NCBI GenBank assembly: GCA_963710735.1
Contig: CAVQBN010000015.1
Coordinates: 1-64,000 of the forward strand
Source of the DNA: FEN-1297 sp963710735
GTDB lineage: Bacteria > Bacteroidota > Ignavibacteria > Ignavibacteriales > Ignavibacteriaceae
Length of the DNA: 64,000 nt
Direction of reading: 5' to 3'
A program made the position numbers and the translations under genes. Shown here in pieces: positions 1 to 8,828 of this stretch; positions within the stretch are counted from its first letter, which is position 1; every line of letters starts with the position of its first letter. The notes beneath the pieces were generated by a model, which was given only the letters and a program-made list of their open reading frames with translations, made no database searches and was not told the origin of the DNA.

Positions 1-201
1 TATTGAAAGACAAAAAATATGTTTTGGACTTTCAAACTTCTTATTTAGTTGCTCAAAATTGGCTGCAAATAATTTTATTCTATATAAAAACAAAAAATTA
101 ATTGAACACTTTGAATATTAACATCTATATTTATTTAATTTTAGACTAATTTGTTAAATGGATTTCATTTATTTTTAGTGAAAAATTAAACGGGAAAAAT
201 T
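1..201. other. Left-edge region without an assignable gene
   Basis: Two plus-strand frames are open from the left edge (to a stop near 121 and to one near 101), so the 3' end of a gene could lie here. Neither short translation resembles a family I recognise, and the base composition is very AT-rich. The last 80 bases probably hold the promoter and leader of the oxidoreductase starting at 202, but I see no convincing promoter boxes. Confidence 0.3.
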
Positions 202-1195
202 ATGGTGAAAAATAAAAATTTTAAAGCAATGATAATTAAAGAAAAGAATGGAAAATTTATTCGTGAAATCGGAGAAAAGTCAATTGACGATCTTCCTGAA
301 GGAGAAGTTTTAATTAAAGTAAAATATTCCTCATTAAATTATAAGGATGCATTATCTGCGATTGGTAATAAAGGAGTAACAAGACATTACCCTCACACCC
401 CTGGTATTGATGCTTCCGGGATTATAGAAGAGTCTTCAAGTGAAAATTTTAATGTAGGTGAAGAAGTAATTGTAACCAGCTTTGATTTAGGAATGAATAC
501 TTCCGGCGGATTCGGCGAATATATTCGTGTTCCATCGGATTGGATTGTAAAATTGCCTGAAGGAATGACTCTAAAAGAAAGTATGATTTTCGGAACAGCC
601 GGGTTTACTGCAGGACTTTCTTTAATAAGATTAGAAGAAAAAGGACTTACCCCTTCCGAAGATGAAATTTTAGTTACCGGTGCTACAGGCGGAGTAGGTT
701 CGCTTGCCGTTGCGATTCTTAAAAAAGCCGGTTACAATGTTGCAGCTGCAACCGGTAAAATTGAACAGCATGAATATTTGAAAAAACTTGGTGCACGAAC
801 AGTTTTAAAAGAGAAGAAGTTGACGATACTACTAACCGTGCTTTATTCAAACAAGATGGGGAGGAGTAATTGATTCAGTCGGCGGAAATATTTTAGCAAC
901 GGCTATTAAGTCAACAAAATATAACTGTAGTGTGACTACCTGCGGTTTAACACAGTCGCCGAATTTTAACACTACTGTTTATCCGTTTATATTAAGAGGC
1001 GTAAATTTATTGGGGATTGATTCGCTTCATTGTCCAATGGATTTAAGAGTAAGAATCTGGAATCTGCTTGCTAATGAATGGAAACCGGAGAATATGCAAA
1101 TTATTTATAGTGAATGTTCTCTTGCGGAATTGAATAAAAAGATAAACTTAATACTTGAAGGGAAAATTACCGGAAGAATAGTTGTCGGGTTATAA
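202..1195 (+). CDS. YhdH/AcuI-type NADPH-dependent oxidoreductase (two frameshifts)
   Basis: Zinc-free medium-chain dehydrogenase of the YhdH (acrylyl-CoA reductase / quinone oxidoreductase) family. The first part has the GroES-like domain with the NYKDAL motif and a Rossmann entry TGATGGVGSLAV near residue 160. The frame then breaks. Reading on needs one extra A near 808-812 and another near 855-858, after which the C-terminal part (RWGGVIDSVGG through GRIVVGL) follows without stops to 1195. With both bases restored the protein is 331 residues, the family norm. The two lost bases lie about 45 bases apart in A-runs, which fits sequencing error as well as recent gene decay. Stand-alone gene with its own upstream region. 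Family is secure; the physiological substrate is not. Confidence 0.85.
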
Positions 1196-1338
1196 AAATT
1201 AATTGAATTAAAATTTGACTCAATTTTATTTTCTATTAAATATAAAATTTCATTAAATTAAAACCCAGTTTCTGTAGCTTAATTCTGGTATAATAATTTT
1301 GAACCATTAATTTTTACAATATTAATAGGGGTTGTAAA

Positions 1339-4149
1339 ATGAAAACTATTCAATATCTCGCAGTAACTTTTTTTATCCTTTTCTTTTCTGTTTTTTCAGC
1401 AGCGCAACAAACTTTAAACCTTGATGAACAAATTCCAATTGATCAGAGGGTAATACATGGTAAATTGGATAACGGAATGTCTTATTACGTTCGTGCAAAC
1501 AAAAAGCCTGAGCAAAGAGCTTCTTTAAGACTCGTGGTAAATGCAGGCTCAATCCTGGAAGATGAAAACCAGCAAGGTCTTGCACATTTTGTAGAACATA
1601 TGGGCTTTAACGGTACAAAGAATTTCAAGAAGCATGAACTAATCGATTACCTCGAATCGATCGGAATGAAGTTTGGCCCTGAAGTAAATGCCTACACAAG
1701 TTTTGATGAAACAGTTTATATGATAGAAGTTCCCACAGACAGTGCTGAGGTTGTTGAAAAAGGAATTCAAATATTAAAGGATTGGGCTCATAATGTCAGC
1801 TTTGAAGATGATGAGATTGACAAAGAAAGAGGGGTAATTGTTGAGGAGTGGAGATTGGGCAGAGGTGCGTTTGCAAGGATTCGCGACAAACAATTTCCTA
1901 TACTTTTCGAAAATTCTCAATATGCAGTAAGATTACCTATCGGCAAGAAAGACATAATTGAAAATTTCAAACATAATGTATTGAGAAAATTTTATCATGA
2001 TTGGTATCGTCCTGATTTAATGGCTGTTGTTGCAGTTGGGGACTTTGATACTAAATGGATGGAGAAAATCATTAAGGAACAATTTTCTCAAATCCCTCAG
2101 CCAAAGAATGAAATGGAAAGAAAAACCTTTCCCGTTCCGGATAATAAAAATACACTTTACGCAATTGCTACAGATCCGGAGATGCCTTACACCAGCATAA
2201 GTGTTTATTATAAGCTGCCCGTAAAGGAAGAAAAGACATTAAAGGATTACAGAGAATCTTTAGTTGATAATCTTTATAATTCTATGATGAACCAAAGGCT
2301 GAATGAAATTGCACAAAAGCCTAATCCGCCATTCATAATGGCCAGGTCCGGAAAAGGAAGATTCGTCCGTAGTAAAGAAGTCTATTACCTAGGCGGAATG
2401 GTAAAAAACGGCGGTTCAGCTAAGGGTTTGGAAGCAATGCTTACAGAGGCTGAAAGAGTTAAACAATTCGGTTTTACACAAACTGAATTTGACCGCGAAA
2501 AAGAAAATATGATTAGAAATTATGAAAAAGCATTTAATGAGAGAGATAAAACTGAATCATCCGGTTTAATTAGAGAATATGTGAGTAATTATTTAACCGG
2601 GGAACCGATACCCGGAATAGAGTATGAATACTCAATGGTAAAACAATTACTGCCTGGCATTTCTTTGAACGAAGTAAATAGTTTAGCAGCACATTACATA
2701 ACAGGCGAAAACCGTGTAATAATGGTTGGAGCACCGGAGAAGAAAGATGTAGAAGTTCCAAAGGAAAGCGAATTAAATGAAGTTATTAAAAAAGTCGAAA
2801 ATGAAAAATTAACCGCCTATGAAGATAAAACATCAAATCTTCCTTTAGTGGAAAAAATTCCTGAAGGTTCTAAAGTAATCAGTGAAACTGAAAATACGGA
2901 TATGAACTTTACTGAGTGGAAACTTGCTAATGGAGTAAAAGTAATTTTAAAACCTACGGACTTCAAAAATGATGAAGTATTATTTAGGGCGTTTAGTCCT
3001 GGAGGTAATTCACTTGTACCTGATAATGAATATATCCCTTCGGTAACTGCAAGCGAATTGGTTCAGCTTAGCGGTGTTGGTAAATTCGATTTGATAACAC
3101 TCCAAAAAATGCTTTCGGGAAAAATTGTCAGAGTAAATCCATTTGTAGGTGAACTTTCGGAAGGACTGGAAGGATCAGCCTCTCCGAAAGATATTGAAAC
3201 TATGTTCCAGCTAATTTATATGTACTTTACTTCACCGAGAATTGACAGTTCGGCTTACCAGGTTTATCAATCAAGAGTAAAAAATATATTAGTTAATAGA
3301 AATCTGAGTCCAGAAACAGCTTTTCAGGATACAATTACTGTTACACTCGCCCAGCATAATTTAAGAAGAAAACCCTGGACGGCGGATATGGTAAATGATA
3401 TGAATCTAAAAGAATCATTCGACATCTATAAAAACCGATTTGCCGATGCTTCAGATTTTACATTTGTCTTTGTCGGTAATTTTGGTAAAGAAAAAATTAA
3501 ACCTTTAGTTGAAACTTATCTTGGCGGGTTGCCGTCAATAAATAGAAAAGAAAACTGGAAAAATTTAAAAATCAATCCCCCTGCAGGCATAATAACAAAA
3601 GAAGTGAAAAAAGGTATTGAACCCAAAAGTATGGTAAATATTACGTTTACCGGTCCATATGATTGGGGTTATCAAAATAATTATGATTTGTACTCAATGC
3701 AGAATGTGCTGGATATTAAGTTAAGAGAAAATATAAGGGAAGAAAAAGGAGGCACTTACGGAGTTAGAGTAAATTCATCCGGTCAAAAATATCCCGACCA
3801 GGAATACAATATTTCAATTACTTTCGGCTGTTCGCCTGCTCGTGTAAACGAGCTTGTTGATGCTGTTTTTCAAACTATAGATAGCTTAAAAAATATACCC
3901 GTTGGTGATATTTATATTACAAAAGTTAAAGAAACAGAACGACGACAAAAAGAAGTTGAATTAAAGGAAAATAATTTTTGGCTGAATACTTTATATAAAT
4001 ATAACTTTTACGATATGGATTTTACAGAGTTTAATAAAGATGACGAAAGAATTAATAATTTTTCAAAAGAAGATGTAATGAATACCGCAAAAAAATATTT
4101 CAACATGAAAAATTATGTGAAGGTTGTTCTTTATCCGGAAAATTCTTAA
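1339..4149 (+). CDS. Secreted M16 family zinc metalloprotease (PqqL-like)
   Basis: 936-residue two-halved peptidase of the insulinase/pitrilysin family. Residues 1-22 form a signal peptide ending before AAQQ, so it acts in the periplasm or at the outer membrane. The inverted zinc motif HFVEH is at residues 83-87, with a distal glutamate about 77 residues later in the ERGVIVEE segment. The C-terminal half repeats the M16 fold without the HxxEH motif, and keeps the R/Y-type substrate-contact segment (GGTYGVRV). Length and architecture match the PqqL-type M16B proteins common in Bacteroidota, which degrade peptides. A hairpin terminator follows the stop codon, so it appears monocistronic. Confidence 0.93.
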   Translation: MKTIQYLAVTFFILFFSVFSAAQQTLNLDEQIPIDQRVIHGKLDNGMSYYVRANKKPEQRASLRLVVNAGSILEDENQQGLAHFVEHMGFNGTKNFKKHELIDYLESIGMKFGPEVNAYTSFDETVYMIEVPTDSAEVVEKGIQILKDWAHNVSFEDDEIDKERGVIVEEWRLGRGAFARIRDKQFPILFENSQYAVRLPIGKKDIIENFKHNVLRKFYHDWYRPDLMAVVAVGDFDTKWMEKIIKEQFSQIPQPKNEMERKTFPVPDNKNTLYAIATDPEMPYTSISVYYKLPVKEEKTLKDYRESLVDNLYNSMMNQRLNEIAQKPNPPFIMARSGKGRFVRSKEVYYLGGMVKNGGSAKGLEAMLTEAERVKQFGFTQTEFDREKENMIRNYEKAFNERDKTESSGLIREYVSNYLTGEPIPGIEYEYSMVKQLLPGISLNEVNSLAAHYITGENRVIMVGAPEKKDVEVPKESELNEVIKKVENEKLTAYEDKTSNLPLVEKIPEGSKVISETENTDMNFTEWKLANGVKVILKPTDFKNDEVLFRAFSPGGNSLVPDNEYIPSVTASELVQLSGVGKFDLITLQKMLSGKIVRVNPFVGELSEGLEGSASPKDIETMFQLIYMYFTSPRIDSSAYQVYQSRVKNILVNRNLSPETAFQDTITVTLAQHNLRRKPWTADMVNDMNLKESFDIYKNRFADASDFTFVFVGNFGKEKIKPLVETYLGGLPSINRKENWKNLKINPPAGIITKEVKKGIEPKSMVNITFTGPYDWGYQNNYDLYSMQNVLDIKLRENIREEKGGTYGVRVNSSGQKYPDQEYNISITFGCSPARVNELVDAVFQTIDSLKNIPVGDIYITKVKETERRQKEVELKENNFWLNTLYKYNFYDMDFTEFNKDDERINNFSKEDVMNTAKKYFNMKNYVKVVLYPENS

Positions 4150-4169
4150 TCACTTAATTTTTAAAAATT

Positions 4170-4198
4170 AGCGTTACCTTTTCCGGGTAACGCTTTAT
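4170..4198 (+). terminator. Terminator hairpin after the M16 protease
   Basis: Nine-base arms AGCGTTACC (4170-4178) and GGTAACGCT (4186-4194) enclose a 7-base loop, followed by a short T-rich tract. It lies 20 bases after the protease stop codon. The T-run is weak, so efficiency is uncertain. Confidence 0.6.
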
Positions 4199-4240
4199 TA
4201 TATTAATAAAGATTTATTGTTCACAGAAAGAGTTAAAACA

Positions 4241-4770
4241 ATGCACATGAGTGCATGTCGCTTTAGCATCAAAAAATGTATAAATTAATGGTATGGAATA
4301 TCAACGAACCTCAGGTCATACGGTATCACGATTGATAGCCCATATAGTAAGGGCGACGAAATACAGATATAAAGTATTAGAAGTAGACAAGAATTTACGC
4401 TGTAGGAAAATAATAAGACAAATATGTGAATCAGAAGATGTAGAGATACTGAAGGGAGTAGTCTCAAGCGACCATATACACATACATATAAATTATCTCC
4501 CATCATTAAATCTAAGTAATCTGGTAAAAAAGTTAAAGGGCAGAACATCAAGGAAATTGCAACAAGAATTTCCAGAGTTAAAAAAATAAATATTGGGTCG
4601 TCACTTTTGGTCAATAGGATATGGATTTTGGAGTACGGGAAACATAACAGATGAAATGTTAAATGAATATCTGGAACATCATAGGAAACCGTATGCAGCA
4701 AATGATTCAAATTTTATAATAGAAGATTGGCTTTTAGTCAAAAAGAAAACTATGGACTTGCAGTCCATAG
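4241..4770 (+). mobile_element. IS200/IS605-type insertion sequence
   Basis: Small element with a single Y1 (HUH) transposase gene and a hairpin near each end in place of terminal inverted repeats, as in the IS200/IS605 group. Left hairpin: ATGCAC (4241-4246) and GTGCAT (4251-4256) with a 4-base loop. Right hairpin: CTATGGACT (4750-4758) and AGTCCATAG (4762-4770) with a 3-base loop. No target duplication is expected for this group. The exact cleavage sites lie a few bases outside the hairpins and cannot be fixed from one copy. It sits between the M16 protease and the 3' end of yajQ. No tnpB is present. Confidence 0.85.
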
Positions 4771-4796
4771 TGGTTTATTTCATATTAACATACTGA
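4293..4796 (+). pseudogene. tnpA: IS200-type Y1 transposase, interrupted
   Basis: TnpA single-strand transposase. The HUH motif appears as HIHIHI in the SSDHIHIHI segment, and the likely catalytic tyrosine lies in EMLNEYLEHH. An in-frame TAA at 4587-4589 splits it after 98 codons. The expected continuation Y-W-G-R-H-F-W can be rebuilt by removing one base near 4585-4590 and adding one G near 4598, so two compensating indels rather than a substitution are implied. The frame also runs through the right-end hairpin, suggesting a further frame problem near the 3' end. Probably inactive as written, unless the indels are sequence errors. Confidence 0.8.
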
Positions 4797-5272
4797 GTAG
4801 GAAAATCAAGATCGGCATCTTTTATTAATTTTATTATTTCTTGCAGATCATCTATTTTAGGTGCTTGTACACGAACCTGTTCATCTTGAATTTGGGCATT
4901 TACTTTTAGCTTTGAATCTTTAATCATTTTAGTAATTATTTTAGCATTCTCTTTAGAAATTCCACTTTGAAGATCAATTTTTTGTTTAATTCTTCCTCCT
5001 GATGCCGGTTCAGGTTCAAGTATTTTTAATGCTTTTACCGAAATGCCTCTTCTGAAAAATTTTGTTTGAAGAATATCAATGCTGGCTTTTAATGAATAAT
5101 CATCCTTGGTATTAATTGAAATAGTTTTTTCTTTCTTATTCAATTCAATTTCAGTATGAGAATCTTTTAAATCATATCTCTGTTGAATTTCTTTTAAGGC
5201 TTGATTTACAGCATTATCTGCTTCTTGTAAATCTATGTCGGAAACTATATCAAAAGAATGATTTTGTGCCAT
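4775..5272 (-). CDS. yajQ: YajQ family nucleotide-binding protein
   Basis: 165-residue member of the YajQ/UPF0234 family; the start MAQNHSFDIVSDID and the RRYDLKD- and FFRRGISVKAL-type segments are diagnostic. Family members have been described as cyclic-di-GMP-binding effectors and as nucleic-acid or tRNA binders, so the precise role here is open. Cytosolic, no membrane segment. The insertion sequence ends about 5 bases beyond its stop codon without disrupting it. It lies downstream of a tRNA-Pro and a broken tRNA copy on the same strand, so it may be read from the tRNA promoter. Confidence 0.92.
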   Translation of the reverse strand: MAQNHSFDIVSDIDLQEADNAVNQALKEIQQRYDLKDSHTEIELNKKEKTISINTKDDYSLKASIDILQTKFFRRGISVKALKILEPEPASGGRIKQKIDLQSGISKENAKIITKMIKDSKLKVNAQIQDEQVRVQAPKIDDLQEIIKLIKDADLDFPTQYVNMK

Positions 5273-5294
5273 AATAAAATATTATTTGTTTAAA

Positions 5295-5363
5295 GTCGGG
5301 GTGCCCGGATTCTTCCGAAAGAACTCCTTCGGAGGAACCGTGGGCCTCTTCGTCCCGAACGAA
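5295..5363 (-). pseudogene. tRNA-Pro 3'-half remnant with hairpin insertion in the T-loop
   Basis: Partial copy of the tRNA-Pro gene at 5525-5599. The acceptor 3' strand and T-stem (17 of 17 bases) and the variable plus anticodon arm (two mismatches in about 28) are retained. The D-arm and 5' acceptor strand are gone. Exactly in the T-loop, 22 extra bases (5313-5334) are inserted; they form two mini-hairpins, TTCCGAAAGAA and CTCCTTCGGAG. It cannot fold as a tRNA. Confidence 0.75.
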
Positions 5364-5524
5364 TCCTGTCAATTGAACAAATATTATCTATTTTCAATAA
5401 AAATATTCTGTAAAATTATCAAAGATAAACTTGTTTGCGCAATATTTAGACCTTGTTAAAGATCATTGCTTTGAATTATGTTCTACGAATCGTCTTAAAA
5501 ATTTAATATATTAAAAAACTTATG

Positions 5525-5599
5525 TCGGGGTGCCCGGATTCGAACCGGGGACCTCTTCGTCCCGAACGAAGCGCGCTAACCGGGCTGCGCTACACCCCG
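5525..5599 (-). tRNA. tRNA-Pro (anticodon CGG)
   Basis: Full cloverleaf on the minus strand. Acceptor CGGGGTG pairs with CACCCCG plus discriminator A. The D-arm contains GCGCAGCCCGG. The anticodon stem CTTCG/CGAAG holds the loop TTCGGGA, giving anticodon CGG for codon CCG. The T-arm has GGTTCGAATCC. The 3' CCA is not encoded. A T-rich run follows, consistent with termination. Confidence 0.95.
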
Positions 5600-5785
5600 A
5601 ATTGTTAAAAATTAAATTTTTGTATAAAAATTTATTCTTAATTTCTGTCGGTAAAAATAAACTCTTTGTGTTTAACTTACAAGAAATGCGAATCTTTCTT
5701 CTAAAAAGGCTTTCACAAAATTAATATCTTATTACTCTCTTTACTTTTTACAAAGTTTGTTTTAAGTTTGCATAATTAACGATAA

Positions 5786-5816
5786 CCTTTAACTCTATCC
5801 GGTGAGATGGAAAAGG
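5786..5816 (+). promoter_or_regulatory. PyrR-binding loop in the pyr operon leader
   Basis: Outer stem CCTTT (5786-5790) with AAAGG (5812-5816). Inner hairpin ATC-CGGTGA-GAT at 5797-5808 carries the CNGNGA hexaloop that defines PyrR anti-antiterminators (known consensus ARUCCNGNGAGGYU). It lies about 90 bases upstream of pyrR, just before a terminator-like hairpin. Binding of PyrR with UMP would favour termination and lower pyr expression. Confidence 0.75.
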
Positions 5817-5851
5817 ATGAACAAAATAATTATTAAATCAAAATAAACGAA

Positions 5852-5883
5852 CCTCTGCGGCATAAAGCCAAGGAGGATTTTTT
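5852..5883 (+). terminator. pyr leader attenuator hairpin that includes the pyrR ribosome-binding site
   Basis: Arms CCTCTGCGGC (5852-5861) and GCCAAGGAGG (5867-5876) pair with two internal mismatches around a 5-base loop, followed by six T. The Shine-Dalgarno sequence AAGGAGG (5870-5876) forms part of the 3' arm, 11 bases before the pyrR ATG at 5888. The hairpin could therefore block both transcription and translation. Confidence 0.7.
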
Positions 5884-5887
5884 GTAT

Positions 5888-6432
5888 ATGCAAATAAAAT
5901 CAAAAATAATCGACAACGACGGGCTTAATAGAATTATTACCAGAATTGCCCATGAAATTTTGGAACGAAACAAAGGGTACGCAGAACTTAATCTTAATGG
6001 GAATGAGAACCAGAGGGGAGTTTCTGGCAAATCGAATATTCTCAAAGATTAAGGAAATTGAAAATATCGAACTTCCTTTAGGGTGTACTGGATGTTACTC
6101 TATACCGAGATGACTTCCGCACACGATTAAAGCAGCCGGAAGTTTCTGTTTCCAATATTACATTCGATGTAAATGAGAAAAACATTATACTTATTGACGA
6201 TGTTTTATACACCGGAAGAACCGTTCGTTCTGCATTAAATGCTATTATGGATTTAGGCCGGCCAAATACAATACAATTATTTGTTTTAGTGGATCGCGGC
6301 CATCGTGAATTACCCATAAGGGCAGATTATGTCGGAAAAAATATTCCCACTTCTATTGATGAAGAAATTAAAGTTAAAATGAATGAAATAGATGGCGAGG
6401 ACGCCATCTATTTAGTTGATGTTAAAGAATAA
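5888..6432 (+). CDS. pyrR: PyrR bifunctional regulator / uracil phosphoribosyltransferase (two frameshifts)
   Basis: Begins MQIKSKIIDNDGLNRIITRIAHEILERN, the PyrR N-terminus. Two extra bases, each in a GGG run (near 5976-5980 and 6079-6083), throw it out of frame. Removing both gives one 180-residue protein, the normal PyrR length, with the PRPP loop IILIDDVLYTGRT and the C-terminal VDRGHRELPIRADYVGKNIPTS block. PyrR binds pyr mRNA leaders with UMP and has weak uracil phosphoribosyltransferase activity. The leader upstream carries its binding loop, so autoregulation is likely. First gene of the pyrRBC operon, 21 bases ahead of pyrB. The indels look like sequence error, since the cognate RNA site and operon are intact. 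Confidence 0.88.
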
Positions 6433-6453
6433 ATTATCTTTTGAGATTTAAAT

Positions 6454-7374
6454 ATGCCATTAAAAAGTAGACACTTATTAGGATTACAGGGAGTAAATAA
6501 AGAAGACATTCAACTTATCTTAGATACCGCAACCACTTTTAGAGAAGTTTTGGAAAGACCAATTAAAAAAGTTCCAACGCTGCAAGGTACAACAGTAGTT
6601 AACTTATTTTATGAAAACTCAACCCGAACAAGAATATCTTTTGAACTTGCCGAAAAAAGATTATCTGCCGATTCAGTAAACTTTTCTGTATCAGCCAGCA
6701 GTGTAAGTAAGGGTGAGTCTTTCAAGGACACAATTAGAAATATTGAAGCAATGAAAATAGATATGGTTGTAGTCCGCCATTCGGCAGCAGGAGCACCGCT
6801 CTTCTTAACCCAAATTTGTGATGCAAACATAATTAATGCCGGCGATGGTATTCATGAACATCCTACCCAAGGTTTGCTCGATATGTATTCAATTAGAGAA
6901 AAACTGCATAAATTAGAAGGACTTAAAGTTTGTATTGTTGGCGATATCGCCCATAGCAGAGTTGCATTATCAAATATTTATGGTTTATTAACCATGGGTG
7001 CAGAAGTGTCAGTGTGCGGCCCGCTTACAATGATTCCTAGATATATTGAGGATTTGGGCGTAAAAGTAATTCATAATATTGATGAAGCAATTCAGGAGAA
7101 TGACGTCTTAAATGTACTTCGAATTCAATTGGAAAGAAAAGCCAGAGAATATTTTCCATCAATAAGAGAATATGCAAAATATTTTGGGATAACTGAAGAG
7201 AGACTTGAAAAAAATGGTAAAGATATTCTCATACTGCACCCCGGGCCAATAAACAGAGGTGTAGAACTTTCCTCCGGAGTTGCAGATGGTTTGAATCAAA
7301 TTATTTTACAGCAAGTTACAAATGGCGTAGCAATAAGAATGGCTGTTCTCTATCTTTTGGGAACTCTTAAATAA
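6454..7374 (+). CDS. pyrB: Aspartate carbamoyltransferase catalytic subunit
   Basis: 306 residues, catalysing carbamoyl phosphate plus aspartate to carbamoyl aspartate, the first committed step of pyrimidine synthesis. The carbamoyl-phosphate loop ENSTRTRISFE lies near residue 50, HPTQGLLDMYSI near 130, and HPGPINRG near 265; all are diagnostic. Length is standard for the catalytic chain, and no pyrI regulatory gene is adjacent. Second gene of the pyr operon, 12 bases ahead of pyrC, and expected to be under the upstream PyrR attenuator. Confidence 0.97.
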   Translation: MPLKSRHLLGLQGVNKEDIQLILDTATTFREVLERPIKKVPTLQGTTVVNLFYENSTRTRISFELAEKRLSADSVNFSVSASSVSKGESFKDTIRNIEAMKIDMVVVRHSAAGAPLFLTQICDANIINAGDGIHEHPTQGLLDMYSIREKLHKLEGLKVCIVGDIAHSRVALSNIYGLLTMGAEVSVCGPLTMIPRYIEDLGVKVIHNIDEAIQENDVLNVLRIQLERKAREYFPSIREYAKYFGITEERLEKNGKDILILHPGPINRGVELSSGVADGLNQIILQQVTNGVAIRMAVLYLLGTLK

Positions 7375-7386
7375 TTAGGATAGATT

Positions 7387-8679
7387 ATGAAAATTTTATT
7401 AAAAAATGTAAATATTATTCATCCCGAACAAAAAATAAACGAAAAAAATGTTGATATCCTTTTAACCGATGGGATAATAACAAATATTGGGAAACTTAAA
7501 AAAGATGAAATTAATGGTGCCGAAGAATTTGATTTGACAGATAAAATTGTTGTTCCTGGTTTTTTTGATATGCATGTTCATTTAAGAGAGCCTGGTAGAG
7601 AAGATGAAGAAACTGTTATCTCGGGATGCAATGCGGCAGCTAACGGAGGATTTACCGGAATTGCATGTATGCCGAATACGGAGCCGGCGATTGATTCAGC
7701 TGAAGTAGTTGAGTTTATACGTAACCAAGCTGTAGAACATCTGGTAGAAGTACAGGTTATTGCTGCTGCAACTTTAGGAAGGAAGGGTGAAGTAATTTCG
7801 CCAATGGCAGAGCTTCAAGAAGCAGGTGTTGTTGGCTTTTCTGACGATGGTGTAGCAATTAGAACTGCGGGGATATTAAAAAGGACATTAGAATATTCTA
7901 AAATGTTTAATCTCCCGGTCATCGAACATTGTGAAGATGAATCACTCGCCGGCGGAGCAATGAATGAAGGAATAAATTCTACAATGCTGGGCTTGCCGCC
8001 TGTTCCTTCAATCGCGGAAGATTTGATAGTAATGCGGGATATAATTATATCTGAATATACAGGCGGGAAAATTCACATTGCTCATATAAGCACAAAAAAT
8101 TCTGTTGATATGGTTAGAGAAGCCAAAAAGAAGGGGTTAAAAGTAACGGCAGAGGTAACGCCTCATCATTTCAGCTTAACCGATGATGCAGTTAAATCAT
8201 ACGATACTAATACAAAAATGAATCCGCCTCTTAGAACAAATAAAGATGTTGAAGAAATATTAAAAGGATTAAAGGACGGGACCATTGATTGTATAGCAAG
8301 TGATCATGCACCTCATTCACTAGAAGAAAAAGAGGCTGAATTCGAGCATGCACCAAATGGAATTATAGGGCTTGAAACCCAAATTGGATTAGCTTTATCA
8401 GAATTATTTCATAAAAAAATATTAACAATTGAAGAACTCATTGAAAAAATGTCAATTAATCCTAGAAAAATATTAAATCTTCCGATTCCCATTTTCGCGG
8501 AAGGTGCAGAAGCAAATTTTACAATTCTAGATTTAAATGAAATCTGGACAGTGGATTTAAGCCGTTCCAAAAGCAAATCAAAAAACTCACCATTTGACAA
8601 AAGACTATTAACCGGAAGATCAGTTGCGGTAATCAACAAAAAGAAAATGTTTTATCAAGAAAAATTTGTAAATTTATAA
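7387..8679 (+). CDS. pyrC: Dihydroorotase
   Basis: 430-residue amidohydrolase closing carbamoyl aspartate to dihydroorotate. The metal-binding DMHVHLREPG motif is near residue 60, the substrate-binding MPNTEPAIDS near 95, and the conserved ASDHAPH near 303. Length and the REPG motif place it in the type I (PyrC/AllB-like) group; context in a pyr operon settles the substrate. The gene follows pyrB by 12 bases with a modest ribosome-binding site (TTAGGATAG). It is the last gene of the operon. Confidence 0.96.
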   Translation: MKILLKNVNIIHPEQKINEKNVDILLTDGIITNIGKLKKDEINGAEEFDLTDKIVVPGFFDMHVHLREPGREDEETVISGCNAAANGGFTGIACMPNTEPAIDSAEVVEFIRNQAVEHLVEVQVIAAATLGRKGEVISPMAELQEAGVVGFSDDGVAIRTAGILKRTLEYSKMFNLPVIEHCEDESLAGGAMNEGINSTMLGLPPVPSIAEDLIVMRDIIISEYTGGKIHIAHISTKNSVDMVREAKKKGLKVTAEVTPHHFSLTDDAVKSYDTNTKMNPPLRTNKDVEEILKGLKDGTIDCIASDHAPHSLEEKEAEFEHAPNGIIGLETQIGLALSELFHKKILTIEELIEKMSINPRKILNLPIPIFAEGAEANFTILDLNEIWTVDLSRSKSKSKNSPFDKRLLTGRSVAVINKKKMFYQEKFVNL

Positions 8680-8775
8680 TATTTATTATCTACAATAATA
8701 GTGGGGCTTGTCTACTAATTAGTACATAAAACTTCTCAATTCATTGATTTTATAACCAAAATCCAATTCTTTTTT

Positions 8776-8790
8776 TGGCATTTTATTTGG
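8776..8790 (+). promoter_or_regulatory. Weak sigma-54-like promoter motif before the fibronectin lipoprotein
   Basis: TGGCAT, five bases, then TTGG: the -24 box and the spacing fit sigma-54, but the conserved C of the -12 box is replaced. It lies 39 bases before the ATG at 8829. Suggestive only. Confidence 0.3.
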
Positions 8791-8828
8791 GCTTATACTA
8801 TTAATCAAATTTCTATTAGGTGTTTAAA

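Noticed and set aside
202..1195. yhdH and pyrR as true pseudogenes
   Set aside because: Homopolymer-type single-base indels occur in many genes of this window, and pyrR has an intact operon and RNA target; sequence error is at least as likely.
5295..5363. Second functional tRNA-Pro
   Set aside because: The D-arm and 5' acceptor strand are missing and the T-loop is interrupted by 22 bases.
5530..5724. Open frame across the tRNA-Pro
   Set aside because: It is a by-product of reading the complementary strand of the tRNA; no start signal.
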